From Sinorhizobium sp. 6-70 (lineage in GTDB: Bacteria > Pseudomonadota > Alphaproteobacteria > Rhizobiales > Rhizobiaceae), in the NCBI RefSeq assembly GCF_030124375.1, contig NZ_JASKLS010000006.1:163212-227211 (forward strand): 64,000 nt of DNA. The letters run 5' to 3'. A program made the position numbers and the translations under genes. Shown in pieces: positions 8,911 to 16,559 of the stretch (position 1 is its first letter; each line of letters opens with the position of its first letter). A model generated the notes under the pieces. It made no database searches. It was not told where the DNA came from and saw only the letters and a program-made list of their open reading frames with translations.

Positions 8911-9570
8911 ATGCTGACAGTCTATGGGGTTTATCGTTCGCGCGCATCGCGTAACTATTGGATGGCGCGCGAACTTGGCGTTCCTTTCACATCCGTGCCG
9001 GTTATCCAGGCGCGCCGCGTCGCCGATCCGCTGGCCGCCGATGCGCCGCTCAACACCCGGTCGCCGAACTTTCTCGCGATCAATCCGATGGGTCTCATCC
9101 CGGCCATCGAGGACGACGGCCTGGTCCTGACAGAGTCACTCGCCAACAATCTCTATCTCGCCCGCAAATATGGCGGTCCCCTCGCGCCGGCCGATCTGCG
9201 CGAGGACGGACAGATGGGCAACTGGACGATGTGGGCGGCGACTGAGGTGGAGCCGAATGCGGTCAAGATCGTTCTCGCCTTTGACGACGGCATCGAGGAC
9301 ACGCCCGAGGGTCAAGCGCGCATTGCTGCTTGCACCCAATCACTCGCGAAAGCCTTCGCGGTTCTCGAGGCGCATCTTGAGAGCTGCGACTACGTGGTCG
9401 GCAATCGCTTCACCGTCGCCGATCTCAACCTTGCCGAGGTTTTCCGCTACACGATGAGCCAGACGGCGCTGTTCGACAGGCATCCGCGCATCAAGGCGTG
9501 GCTTGCGCGCTGCCAATCGCGGCCTTGCTTCATTGCCATGATGGAAGAGCGACTGAAGGAGCCGGACTAG
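8911..9570 (+). CDS. Glutathione S-transferase family protein
   Basis: A 219-residue cytosolic protein with the two-domain GST architecture. The N-terminal thioredoxin-like domain contains [19 protein letters not shown] and [19 protein letters not shown], the latter being the cis-proline and glutathione-binding Glu-Ser segment. The helical C-terminal domain carries the [18 protein letters not shown] motif. The electrophilic substrate is unknown. The start is set by GGGAGGAAG. A second, distinct GST gene lies at 11411-12031. Confidence 0.88.
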   Translation: MLTVYGVYRSRASRNYWMARELGVPFTSVPVIQARRVADPLAADAPLNTRSPNFLAINPMGLIPAIEDDGLVLTESLANNLYLARKYGGPLAPADLREDGQMGNWTMWAATEVEPNAVKIVLAFDDGIEDTPEGQARIAACTQSLAKAFAVLEAHLESCDYVVGNRFTVADLNLAEVFRYTMSQTALFDRHPRIKAWLARCQSRPCFIAMMEERLKEPD

Positions 9571-9581
9571 GATTACCGAGC

Positions 9582-9607
9582 GCTACAGCGCCGCGCGTCT
9601 TATCTTT
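9582..9607. repeat. Partial copy of dispersed element family B
   Basis: The sequence gctacagcgccgcgcgtctt matches the right-hand palindrome arm of the family B elements at 10846, 48425 and 59493. It lies between the convergent GST and LysR genes. Confidence 0.6.
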
Positions 9608-9611
9608 AGGC

Positions 9612-10535
9612 TCAATTGCCGAGATAGCTGGCAACCTTGGCGTTGAGCAGCCGCATTCCCTCTTCGACCTCATCGCGCACCCAGCGTTTGAAGGCCACGG
9701 CGGCCTTGCTCTCGCGCCGGGATCGCGAACGCACGAAATAATGGCCGAAGCCAGTCTTTGCGCGGATACCAAACGGAGCGACGAGGCTGCCTTCGGTCAC
9801 GGCATAACCGGCAAGCGTCTGCCAGGCGAGCATGACCCCCTGGCCCGCAATCGTCGCATCGAGTGCGAGCGAGGCCTCGTTGAACGTGTGGCGCACTGTC
9901 ATCTCGGAGCCCGACAGGCCAGCCTCCTTGAACCATGCTTCCCAAGTGAACATCGAGTGACCGTCGATCACCGCCGGCAACTTTAGAATATCTGCAGGAA
10001 TGTGCAGGTCTGTAGCCATACTCGGCGAACAGACCGGGAAGATCTCCTGCTCCAGCAGCAGCTCGGCATGCACACCCGGCCAGTCACCGCTGCCGACGCG
10101 GATGCCAACATCCACGTCGGAGGTGTCCAGGTTCACGAGGGTCGTCGTCGCATCGATCCTCAACCGGATATCCGGATGCCGCTCGGCAAAACGGTTCAAT
10201 CGGTAAACCAGCCACCGGGCCGCAAAGACCGGGGCCACTGAGATCGTCAGCACCGATTCATCCCGGCGGCGCGCCGATGCCACTGCGTCGGCAAGTTCGG
10301 CGAAGGCGTTTGAAAGACGCGCGAGGAACAGGCGTCCGAAATCCGTGGCGACGAGCCCGCGGGCGGTGCGCTCGAACAGCGTGCGGCCGAGTTGCGCTTC
10401 CGTCTTGGTAATCTGCTGGCTGACGGCGCCGGCCGTGACGCCGAGTTCTTCCGCCGCACTCGCCAGCGAGCCCAGGCGGCCGGCTGCTTCGACCGCACGC
10501 AGGCCGTTGAGATGGATGGCGTTCAGCTCTCTCAT
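9612..10535 (-). CDS. LysR-family transcriptional regulator (GcvA-like)
   Basis: A 307-residue DNA-binding regulator. The winged helix-turn-helix is at residues 10-70 (HLNGLRAVEAAGRLGSLASAAEELGVTAGAVSQQITKTEAQLGRTLFER), followed by the periplasmic-binding-protein-like effector domain with LRIDATTTLVNLDTSDVDVGIRVG. This sequence is closest to the GcvA-like subgroup. No ligand can be assigned. It is divergent from a small ORF at 10626 and convergent with a GST gene; either could be a target. Confidence 0.92.
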   Translation of the reverse strand: MRELNAIHLNGLRAVEAAGRLGSLASAAEELGVTAGAVSQQITKTEAQLGRTLFERTARGLVATDFGRLFLARLSNAFAELADAVASARRRDESVLTISVAPVFAARWLVYRLNRFAERHPDIRLRIDATTTLVNLDTSDVDVGIRVGSGDWPGVHAELLLEQEIFPVCSPSMATDLHIPADILKLPAVIDGHSMFTWEAWFKEAGLSGSEMTVRHTFNEASLALDATIAGQGVMLAWQTLAGYAVTEGSLVAPFGIRAKTGFGHYFVRSRSRRESKAAVAFKRWVRDEVEEGMRLLNAKVASYLGN

Positions 10536-10625
10536 ATAGTTTTTCTAAACCGCGGCGCCGGCAATCTCAATTGAAATCTTGCTGCAACGGGCAGATGCTC
10601 AGGAGCATCGAAAGGATGATCCGTC

Positions 10626-10820
10626 ATGCTGAAGATGCTATCGATGTTCAACCGCGCCGCATCGGCCTCAGGCAATCGAACCGAGACCCTACTCAACTGG
10701 CAACGCGATCCGCTGCAACATCCGGACCTCGCCCGCATGGACGAACGCGAACTTGCCGATCTGCCGTTTCCCGGCTGGCCATGGCCGCGCGCCGTCGGCG
10801 AACATTGCGAATGTGCCTGA
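10626..10820 (+). CDS. Small DUF1127-like hypothetical protein
   Basis: A 64-residue protein whose central part LARMDERELADLPFPGW vaguely resembles the LxxLxDRELxDIG motif of DUF1127 proteins, which are small RNA- or stress-related proteins in alphaproteobacteria. AAAGGA precedes the ATG at a good distance. It is transcribed divergently from the LysR regulator, about 90 bp apart, as LysR targets often are. The family match is tentative, and no signal peptide is visible. Confidence 0.55.
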   Translation: MLKMLSMFNRAASASGNRTETLLNWQRDPLQHPDLARMDERELADLPFPGWPWPRAVGEHCECA

Positions 10821-10845
10821 CCTGGCGGTACCTTTGTTCGCGCTG

Positions 10846-10946
10846 CTGCATGTTTCCTTAGACCGTAGCCGACTAAGGATAAAAACATGCAGTAATTCAA
10901 AGTGCTACAGCGTCCTCTGCGCGGCTGAGAAGACGCGCGGCGCTGT
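10846..10946. repeat. Dispersed two-palindrome element, family B, copy 1
   Basis: About 100 bp made of two palindromes: ctgcatgtttcctta with its inverted partner ending in aaacatgcag, then gctacagcg with its inverted partner cgcggcgctgt. Copies with the same order and orientation are at 48425-48525 and 59493-59595. It lies just upstream of the MmcQ/YjbR gene. Confidence 0.85.
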
Positions 10947-10987
10947 CGGATGCCCGATGATGCGCGATGCACAGGCGAGGGTGAGAC

Positions 10988-11353
10988 ATGAACGATGATC
11001 TCGAACGCTCCTTCGAGCGCGTGCAGCGGCTGGCGGAGACGGCGGGACTGCCGGAAACGACCGTCGGCACGTCCTATGGGACACCGGCCCTGCTCGTCAA
11101 AGGCAAGAGCTTTGTGCGGATGAAGGACGCGCAAACGCTTGTGGTCATGTGCGCGCTCGAGGAGAAGGAGATGCTGATGGAACTCGATCCGCCGCTGTTC
11201 TTCGAGACCGACCACTACAAGGGCTGGCCCGCAATGTTGGTCCGTCTCGCGGCAATCGACGATGATACACTGACGCAAAGGTTGATCGCGGCCTGGCGCG
11301 AAAAGGCGCCGAGGCGTCTTGCAAGCCGCTTCGGCGCCACGGTGTCGAAGTGA
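10988..11353 (+). CDS. MmcQ/YjbR family protein
   Basis: A 121-residue protein of the MmcQ/YjbR family (older name DUF419), which has a double-wing DNA-binding-like fold. Characteristic segments are GTSYGTPALLVKGKSFVRMKD, ELDPPLFFETDHYKGWPAMLVRL and LAAWREKAPRRLASRF-like C-terminus. Its molecular role is not established. GAGG precedes the ATG. The TGA stop lies in the first bases of a family C repeat element, which also gives the stop of the convergent GST gene. Confidence 0.85.
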   Translation: MNDDLERSFERVQRLAETAGLPETTVGTSYGTPALLVKGKSFVRMKDAQTLVVMCALEEKEMLMELDPPLFFETDHYKGWPAMLVRLAAIDDDTLTQRLIAAWREKAPRRLASRFGATVSK

Positions 11354-11413
11354 TCTAACTCTTTGAAATTACGCAATGCCGGACAGAAAACCGTTACCTA
11401 CTTCCTTGCTCTA
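11347..11413. repeat. Dispersed intergenic element, family C, short copy
   Basis: Matches the full element at 5142-5246 from gtgatctaactctttgaaat to the terminal ttgctctag but lacks the left palindrome arm. It fills nearly all of the space between the convergent MmcQ/YjbR and GST genes and contributes the stop codons of both. Confidence 0.75.
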
Positions 11414-12031
11414 GGCCTGTACCGCGGCAAGGACCTTGGCAACGGCCGGCCGTGCGACCATGCGGTTGCGGTGGTCGAGAACTTTTGGGAAGCGCCCCGG
11501 ATCGACACCATCACCCTCCAGCCAGTTGGCGATCGTGAAGAGGTAGGGATCGGCGATCGAATAGTTCTCGCCCATGACGAAGGGACCGGCAAACATCCTG
11601 CTTTCGATCAGCGCGAAGCAATCGCCCATGTTCTGCGGCACCTTGGCCTTCATTGCCTCATGTGCTGCCGGATCGTCCGCCCATCTCGGACCTCGCCGAT
11701 TATGGGCATGGGCGACGTGCACCGTCGAGCAGAGATAGCTCAGGAACGACTGCAGCCGCGCAAACTCGAATGGGTCGTCGAGAGGCGCAAGCCGCTTCTC
11801 GGGAAAGCTCTGGGCGACATAGGCGAGAATAGCCGGCGTTTCGGTTAGGATCCCGCGGTCTGTCACGAGCGCAGGCACCCGCCCCTTCGGATTGATGGCG
11901 AGATATTCGGGCGTGGTCTGTTCGGCCTTCGCGAAATCGACGCGACGGGCTTCGTAGGTCGCTCCAGCCTCCTCGAGCGCGATGTGCGAGGCGAACGAAC
12001 AGGTTCCTGGCGCATAAAATAGTTTCAGCAT
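11411..12031 (-). CDS. Glutathione S-transferase family protein
   Basis: A 206-residue cytosolic GST. The N-terminal segment MLKLFYAPGTCSFASHIALEEAG is typical of beta-class bacterial GSTs, with Cys11 in the place of the catalytic cysteine of that class. NPKGRVPALVTDRGILTETPAI is the glutathione-binding cis-Pro and Glu-Thr region, and MGENYSIADPYLFTIANWL is the C-terminal helical motif. GGGAGG precedes the ATG. The substrate is unknown. It shares little beyond the fold with the GST at 8911. Confidence 0.9.
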   Translation of the reverse strand: MLKLFYAPGTCSFASHIALEEAGATYEARRVDFAKAEQTTPEYLAINPKGRVPALVTDRGILTETPAILAYVAQSFPEKRLAPLDDPFEFARLQSFLSYLCSTVHVAHAHNRRGPRWADDPAAHEAMKAKVPQNMGDCFALIESRMFAGPFVMGENYSIADPYLFTIANWLEGDGVDPGRFPKVLDHRNRMVARPAVAKVLAAVQA

Positions 12032-12157
12032 CGTGCTGCCTCCCATGACGGTATTGCGGCGCGGTACCGCAAGTTCGCCAGCAGAAATAATGAAATAGCT
12101 GCTGTTGACAAGGCCCCGAACGCCGCCGCTTCCCGCAATCTGCCACGCCTGTCCATG

Positions 12158-12529
12158 TCACGCGGCTACCATTCCCGCGCAGCCCGGCACGTCTTCGAGC
12201 CGATAATAGACCGGAATGCCGCGCTCGCGGGCGATACGCACATCGTTGTCCGCGCCCTTGGATTCGCCCGGCAATCGCAGGACTGCATCGCAGAGCGCAA
12301 GCAACCGCCCCGCAACGGGATGGAAGATCTCCTCATAAAGGTCGTCACCCACTCTGGCTCCGCCGGCCGCATGCCACACGGGCAAGGCGACCCATTCCCC
12401 GATCATCGGCACGTGCCCGGCCTTGAAGAGCGCATAGGACGGCTCCTCCAGACGCCTCAAGTTTTCCGCCATTTTCGCTGGGTCGTCACCCGTACCCGAG
12501 CGATAAGGACCTGCAATCAGGATCAGCAT
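12158..12529 (-). CDS. DUF4406 protein, nucleoside deoxyribosyltransferase-like
   Basis: A 123-residue protein starting MLILIAGPYRSG. This N-terminal strand and phosphate-binding-like loop, together with YEEIFHPVAGRLLALCDAVLRLPGESKGADNDVRIARERGIPVYY, fit DUF4406, a relative of nucleoside 2-deoxyribosyltransferases. The Gly-Glu-Ser-Lys-Gly region is where such enzymes keep the catalytic Glu, but whether this one is active is not known. A GGAGG site supports the start at 12529. It is divergent from a DeoR-type regulator, with two nested inverted repeats between them, so it is a likely target of that regulator. Confidence 0.8.
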   Translation of the reverse strand: MLILIAGPYRSGTGDDPAKMAENLRRLEEPSYALFKAGHVPMIGEWVALPVWHAAGGARVGDDLYEEIFHPVAGRLLALCDAVLRLPGESKGADNDVRIARERGIPVYYRLEDVPGCAGMVAA

Positions 12530-12548
12530 GCCTTCCTCCACGATATTA

Positions 12549-12603
12549 CACGAATTTTCACGATATTTATGTACTTCGACCATAATTCGTGCAAGATCGT
12601 GAA
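12549..12603. promoter_or_regulatory. Nested inverted repeats, candidate DeoR operator
   Basis: The divergent spacer has two nested dyads: cacgaatt (12549-12556) with aattcgtg (12584-12591), and ttcacgat (12557-12564) with atcgtgaa (12596-12603). All four half-sites share a cacgA/Tcgtg core. Their position between DUF4406 and the DeoR gene suggests autoregulation and control of the neighbour. Confidence 0.6.
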
Positions 12604-12620
12604 TAGTCAAGGAGGAATCG

Positions 12621-13370
12621 ATGCTGACGACACAGAGACGGGCGATGATCTCGGCAAGGCTTGCGCGCGAGGGGCAAATCGTCGCCAAGGCGCTTGCGGA
12701 CGAACTAGGGCTTTCGGAGGACACCATCCGCCGTGATCTCAGGGAAATGGCGACCGAGGGCCTGTTAAAGCGCGTTCATGGGGGAGCCCTGCCTCTGATG
12801 CCGCCGCTCCCGGATTTCGCCGCCCGCCAGGCGATCGACAGCGACGTCAAGCGCCGGCTCGGACGACGAGCAGCGCACCTCGTCAAGCCCGGACAAACGG
12901 TCTTTCTCGATGGTGGCACGACCAATGCCGAAATCGCTCGTGCCTTGCCGCCCGACTTGCGGGCCACCATCGTCACGCACAGCCCGACCATCGCCGTCGA
13001 ATTTGAAAAACACGACGCCGAGGTGATCCTGATCGGCGGCAGGCTCTACAAACACTCCATGGTGGCAACCGGTGCGGCGGCTGTCGCCGCGATCGAACAT
13101 ATCCGCGTGGACACCTTCTTCCTCGGCGTCACCGCCATTCATCCGGCGCAGGGGCTTTCGACCGGAGACTACGAGGAGGCGGCGATCAAGCGGGCGATCG
13201 CCGGCCAAGCGGCGGACATCTACGTACTTGCGACGCCGGAGAAACTCGGCGCAGCCTCCCCTCACCGCATCATGAGCGTCAACGAGGTTACCGGCCTCGT
13301 CGTGCCCCCGGACATGTCGGACGAGGCCCTGTCGCCCTATCGCGGCAGCACAGCTTTGATCGTTGCCTAG
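12621..13370 (+). CDS. DeoR-family transcriptional regulator
   Basis: A 249-residue regulator. The N-terminal helix-turn-helix is LTTQRRAMISARLAREGQIVAKALADELGLSEDTIRRDLREM followed by LKRVHGGAL, a clear DeoR signature. The C-terminal DeoRC effector domain has VFLDGGTTNAEIARALP and FFLGVTAIHPAQGLST, where family members bind phosphorylated sugars. AAGGAGG precedes the ATG. Its stop overlaps the stop of the convergent asparaginase gene by four bases. The effector is unknown; the divergent DUF4406 neighbour hints at a nucleoside or pentose phosphate. Confidence 0.92.
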   Translation: MLTTQRRAMISARLAREGQIVAKALADELGLSEDTIRRDLREMATEGLLKRVHGGALPLMPPLPDFAARQAIDSDVKRRLGRRAAHLVKPGQTVFLDGGTTNAEIARALPPDLRATIVTHSPTIAVEFEKHDAEVILIGGRLYKHSMVATGAAAVAAIEHIRVDTFFLGVTAIHPAQGLSTGDYEEAAIKRAIAGQAADIYVLATPEKLGAASPHRIMSVNEVTGLVVPPDMSDEALSPYRGSTALIVA

Positions 13371-14374
13371 GCGGAAAACGCCTCCGTCACGCGCACATCG
13401 CCCACATGGATGCCGTTCCAGTTGCGCATCGAATGGTTGGCCTGCGCCATCAGCGCCGTGCGGATCTCAGGCTCATCGGCGAAGAACCGGGCAAGCGTCG
13501 CGGTCACCATCGCCTCGGCGGCGCGGGTCGTGCCGTCCTCGCATTTAAGCGCAATGGCGATTCCCTTCTCGGGGATCGCCGCGCAGAAGACGCCTTCGGC
13601 GCCGGTCTTGGCGAAGATGCGGCCCGGCGCGGTCTTCATCATCCGCGTGCAGGCCCGCTTGGTGCCCGCGACGTAGAAGGGCTCGGCCATGCAGGCCTCG
13701 ATCAGCCGCTTGGAGGCGCGCGCCCGCTCGGCCGCAAGCCCTGTCCCGGTTGCCATTTTGGCGAAGCCATGGGCAAGCCCCTTCAAGGGCACGGCATAGG
13801 TCGGGATCGAGCAGCCGTCGACCCCGCAATTGTCGTGCGCAAGGATGGCGCCCGTCAGGCTTTCCATGACGCCGCGGATTTCCTGCTGGATTGGATGGTC
13901 GTAGCCGACATAGCCGCGAACCTCCGTGCCCGAATGACAGCAGGCGCAGACGAAGCCCGCATGCTTGCCGGAACAATTGTTGTGCAAGGCGCTCGGCGCC
14001 TCGATCGAACGCGCCTGGCCGATCAAAGTCTTCTGGTCGGAGGACCAGTGCGCACCGCATTCGAGCGCTTCGACATCACGGCCAGCCGCCGCCAGCATTT
14101 CGGCCGCAAGCGCAACATGCTCTGGTTCGCCGGAATGCGAGGCACAGGCGAGCGCCAGCGCCTTGGCGCCGAACCCGTAGGCATCCGCCGCCCCGCTTTC
14201 AACCAGTGGCAGCGCCTGCATGGCCTTGCAGGCCGAACGCGGGAAAATGGCAGCATCCGTATCGCCCAATGAAAACACGGCGTTGCCGTCGCCGTCGACA
14301 GCGATGACCGTGCCGCGATGGCGGCTTTCGACAAGATTTCCGCGGGTTACTTCGACCAGGACGGGATTAGACAT
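13367..14374 (-). CDS. L-asparaginase, Rhizobium etli type (Asparaginase_II family)
   Basis: A 335-residue cytosolic enzyme hydrolysing L-asparagine to aspartate and ammonia. It belongs to the family of the R. etli inducible enzyme, unrelated to the E. coli type. The residues described for that enzyme are present: the Ser47-Lys50 pair in RSACK, the ASHSGE segment around residue 81, and the metal-site residues Cys134 and Lys137 in NNCSGKHAG and Cys188 in DNCGVDGC. The start at 14374 is the first ATG of the conserved sequence. It is divergent, with about 70 bp between it and DUF3750. Confidence 0.9.
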   Translation of the reverse strand: MSNPVLVEVTRGNLVESRHRGTVIAVDGDGNAVFSLGDTDAAIFPRSACKAMQALPLVESGAADAYGFGAKALALACASHSGEPEHVALAAEMLAAAGRDVEALECGAHWSSDQKTLIGQARSIEAPSALHNNCSGKHAGFVCACCHSGTEVRGYVGYDHPIQQEIRGVMESLTGAILAHDNCGVDGCSIPTYAVPLKGLAHGFAKMATGTGLAAERARASKRLIEACMAEPFYVAGTKRACTRMMKTAPGRIFAKTGAEGVFCAAIPEKGIAIALKCEDGTTRAAEAMVTATLARFFADEPEIRTALMAQANHSMRNWNGIHVGDVRVTEAFSA

Positions 14375-14445
14375 GCTTGCCCTCAAATTTCCTCTTTCGC
14401 CTCTGCATTTATCAGGAATCCGACCGCTGGGAACCGGGGTGTGCG

Positions 14446-15183
14446 ATGAAATTCATCCGCAGGCTGTTTGTCGCCTTTATGCTCATCTACCTGCTTCCGG
14501 CGCTTGCCTCGGCCGGCTGGTGGTACATGAAGGAGAGGCCGCAGAGCTGGCGGGACGCGGACTGGTCGTCCGCCGCCCTTCTCCCCAAAGCGGCCGAAAG
14601 TCCCGAGGCGGCAGTCTATATCCTCTCGGCAACGACCGGCGGCATGAAGGGGGCTGTCGCCAGCCACGCGTGGATCGTCACCAAGGACGGAGGAGCGCTG
14701 GCCTACACCCGATATGAAAAGGTCGGCTGGGGTAAACCCATCCGCAAGAACGCCTACCAGGCCGATGGTCGCTGGTATTCGAACGAACCGCGCATCGTCG
14801 TGATGATCAAGGGAGAGGAGGCGCAGCGCCTGATCCCGAGGGTCGAGAGAGCGATTGCCGATTACCCCTATTCCTCGCCCGGCGCTTACCGGCTCTGGCC
14901 GGGACCGAATTCGAACACCTTCGTCGCGCACGTGCTTCGCTCGGTGCCCGAGCTTGACGCCGTGCTGCCGCCGAACGCCGTCGGCCGCGACTACCTGCCT
15001 GAGGGTAGGCTTTTCCAGATCGACGCCGATGGCCGCGACCTGCACGCAACGCTCTACGGACTGGCCGGAATCTCGGCCGGCTGGCGAAGCGGCCTGGAAC
15101 TGCATTTCATGGGATTGGTGGCCGGGTTCGACATTTCACGGCCCGGCATCAAGATACCCGCGCTCGGCCGTTTCGGGATCTGA
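14446..15183 (+). CDS. DUF3750 membrane-anchored hypothetical protein
   Basis: A 245-residue protein of the DUF3750 family. The N-terminus MKFIRRLFVAFMLIYLLPALASAGWW is a signal anchor or signal peptide, so the rest is probably periplasmic. The conserved core includes HAWIVTKDGGALAYTRYEKVGWG, YPYSSPGAYRLWPGPNSNTFVAHVLR and a C-terminal GLELHFMGLVAGFDISRPGIKIPALGRFG. The Asn-Thr-Phe-x-x-H order recalls NlpC/P60-like or LRAT-like cysteine peptidase folds, but no catalytic cysteine is apparent, so this is not assigned. The ATG at 14446 starts the signal sequence. Confidence 0.8.
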   Translation: MKFIRRLFVAFMLIYLLPALASAGWWYMKERPQSWRDADWSSAALLPKAAESPEAAVYILSATTGGMKGAVASHAWIVTKDGGALAYTRYEKVGWGKPIRKNAYQADGRWYSNEPRIVVMIKGEEAQRLIPRVERAIADYPYSSPGAYRLWPGPNSNTFVAHVLRSVPELDAVLPPNAVGRDYLPEGRLFQIDADGRDLHATLYGLAGISAGWRSGLELHFMGLVAGFDISRPGIKIPALGRFGI

Positions 15184-15217
15184 TTCCGGGTTCCAGCGCC
15201 TCGTGAGGACATACCGC

Positions 15218-15250
15218 AAAAAGGAAAAGGGCCGCGTCAGCGACCCTTCC
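15218..15250 (-). terminator. Candidate rho-independent terminator, minus strand
   Basis: On the minus strand a hairpin with stem aagggtcgc / gcggccctt is followed by ttcctttttg. It lies downstream of a putative 23-codon ORF, and no other minus-strand gene ends here. Confidence 0.6.
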
Positions 15251-15305
15251 ATGAGCATTTGGCCTGTGACGGCCCGGGCTTTTCCAGCCCAAGGAAGGTT
15301 AGGTA

Positions 15306-15377
15306 TCAAGCCGAGGGCTGCCTCGACTCCTTCACCTCTCCCATGCCTGTCACGAGGACCGAAATCTCACTAGACAT
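15306..15377 (-). CDS. Putative 23-residue small ORF bracketed by an inverted repeat
   Basis: A short frame of 23 codons (starts MSSEISVLVTGMG) in the gap between the convergent DUF3750 and quinone oxidoreductase genes. A very strong ribosome site, AAGGAAGG, is placed correctly before the ATG. A terminator lies about 60 bases after the stop. The ribosome-site bases (15384-15392) are perfectly complementary to nine bases right after the stop codon (15291-15299), so a transcript could fold to hide its own ribosome site. It could equally be a small regulatory RNA. No homologue is recognised. Confidence 0.35.
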   Translation of the reverse strand: MSSEISVLVTGMGEVKESRQPSA

Positions 15378-15470
15378 TGGATCACCTTCCTTTCTGTTCG
15401 TTGACGTTGCATCAAACGTAGGTCATTCCCGCCCGAATGCAATACCGACCATCGTCGAAGGCACGCACTC

Positions 15471-16478
15471 TTAGGACCCGCCCACCGTCATCACGATCTT
15501 GCCGATGTGATCGCCTTCTTCCATCAGACGATGGCCATCGGCGACCCTTTCTAAGGGTAGAACCTGATGGATGACCGGCGCCACAGCGCCTCGCTCCAGC
15601 AATGGCCAGACCTTTGCCGCGAGCCCGTCGCGGATCGCCTGTTTTTCCGCAGAAGTGCGTGGCCGAAGCGCGGACCCCATCACATGCAGACGTTTCGTCA
15701 GGATCGGCCCGATATTGGCGCTTTCCACGCGCGCCCCGCCCAGGAAGGCGATGATCGACAGACGGCCGTCCTTGGCGAGCGAGCCGATATTGCGGTCGAA
15801 GTAACGCCCGCCGACCATGTCGAGGATGACATCCACCCCTCGCCCGCCGGTCTCTTCAAGCGCAATCGCCTTGAAGTCTTCCTCGCGATAGTTGATCGCC
15901 CGTTTCGCCCCGAGCGCCTCGCAGGCCTTGCACTTCTCCGCGCTGCCGGCGGTCGCCAGAACCTCGGCGCCAAAGGCTCTGGCGAGCTGGATCGCAGTGG
16001 TGCCGATACCGCTCGATCCGCCATGAACCAGGATCGTTTCACCCGCTTTGAGCCGGGCCATATCGAAGACATTGGCCCAGACCGTGAAGAAAGTTTCCGG
16101 CAGGGCCGCCGCCCTTGTCGCGTCATAGCCCTTTGGCCAGGCGAGCGCCTGCGTTGCCGGCACCGCGCAATATTCCGCATAGCCGCCGCCATTGGCGAGC
16201 GCGCAGACCTTGTCCCCGATCGAGAAGCCGGTCGCGCCCTCGCCCACGGCCACGACCTCGCCGGCCACTTCAAGGCCGAGGATCGGGCTCGCGCCGGGCG
16301 GCGGCGGATAGTCGCCCTTGCGTTGCAGCACGTCCGGGCGGTTGATGCCCGCGGCCTCGACACGGACCAAGATATCGTCGGGTTTGACCTCAGGTAGCGG
16401 CCCGCGTGCCAAAACCATGTTCTCGGGCCCACCCGGGCCCGGCAGGTCCACATAGGTCATTTCGGTCGGAAGGGTCAT
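15471..16478 (-). CDS. NAD(P)H:quinone oxidoreductase, zinc-free MDR family
   Basis: A 335-residue medium-chain dehydrogenase/reductase of the quinone oxidoreductase/zeta-crystallin type, closest to the PIG3-like group. Visible are the N-terminal catalytic domain ([36 protein letters not shown]), and the Rossmann domain with [23 protein letters not shown]. There are no zinc-binding cysteines, as expected for this branch. It probably reduces quinones with NADPH in the cytosol. GAGG precedes the ATG. Confidence 0.92.
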   Translation of the reverse strand: MTLPTEMTYVDLPGPGGPENMVLARGPLPEVKPDDILVRVEAAGINRPDVLQRKGDYPPPPGASPILGLEVAGEVVAVGEGATGFSIGDKVCALANGGGYAEYCAVPATQALAWPKGYDATRAAALPETFFTVWANVFDMARLKAGETILVHGGSSGIGTTAIQLARAFGAEVLATAGSAEKCKACEALGAKRAINYREEDFKAIALEETGGRGVDVILDMVGGRYFDRNIGSLAKDGRLSIIAFLGGARVESANIGPILTKRLHVMGSALRPRTSAEKQAIRDGLAAKVWPLLERGAVAPVIHQVLPLERVADGHRLMEEGDHIGKIVMTVGGS

Positions 16479-16559
16479 GGCGGCATCCTCGCAAGCGTCG
16501 TTGCGACTATACCTATCGCTTGCTCACGGTTCCAGAAAGTCGGTTCCTGACTGGGACGG

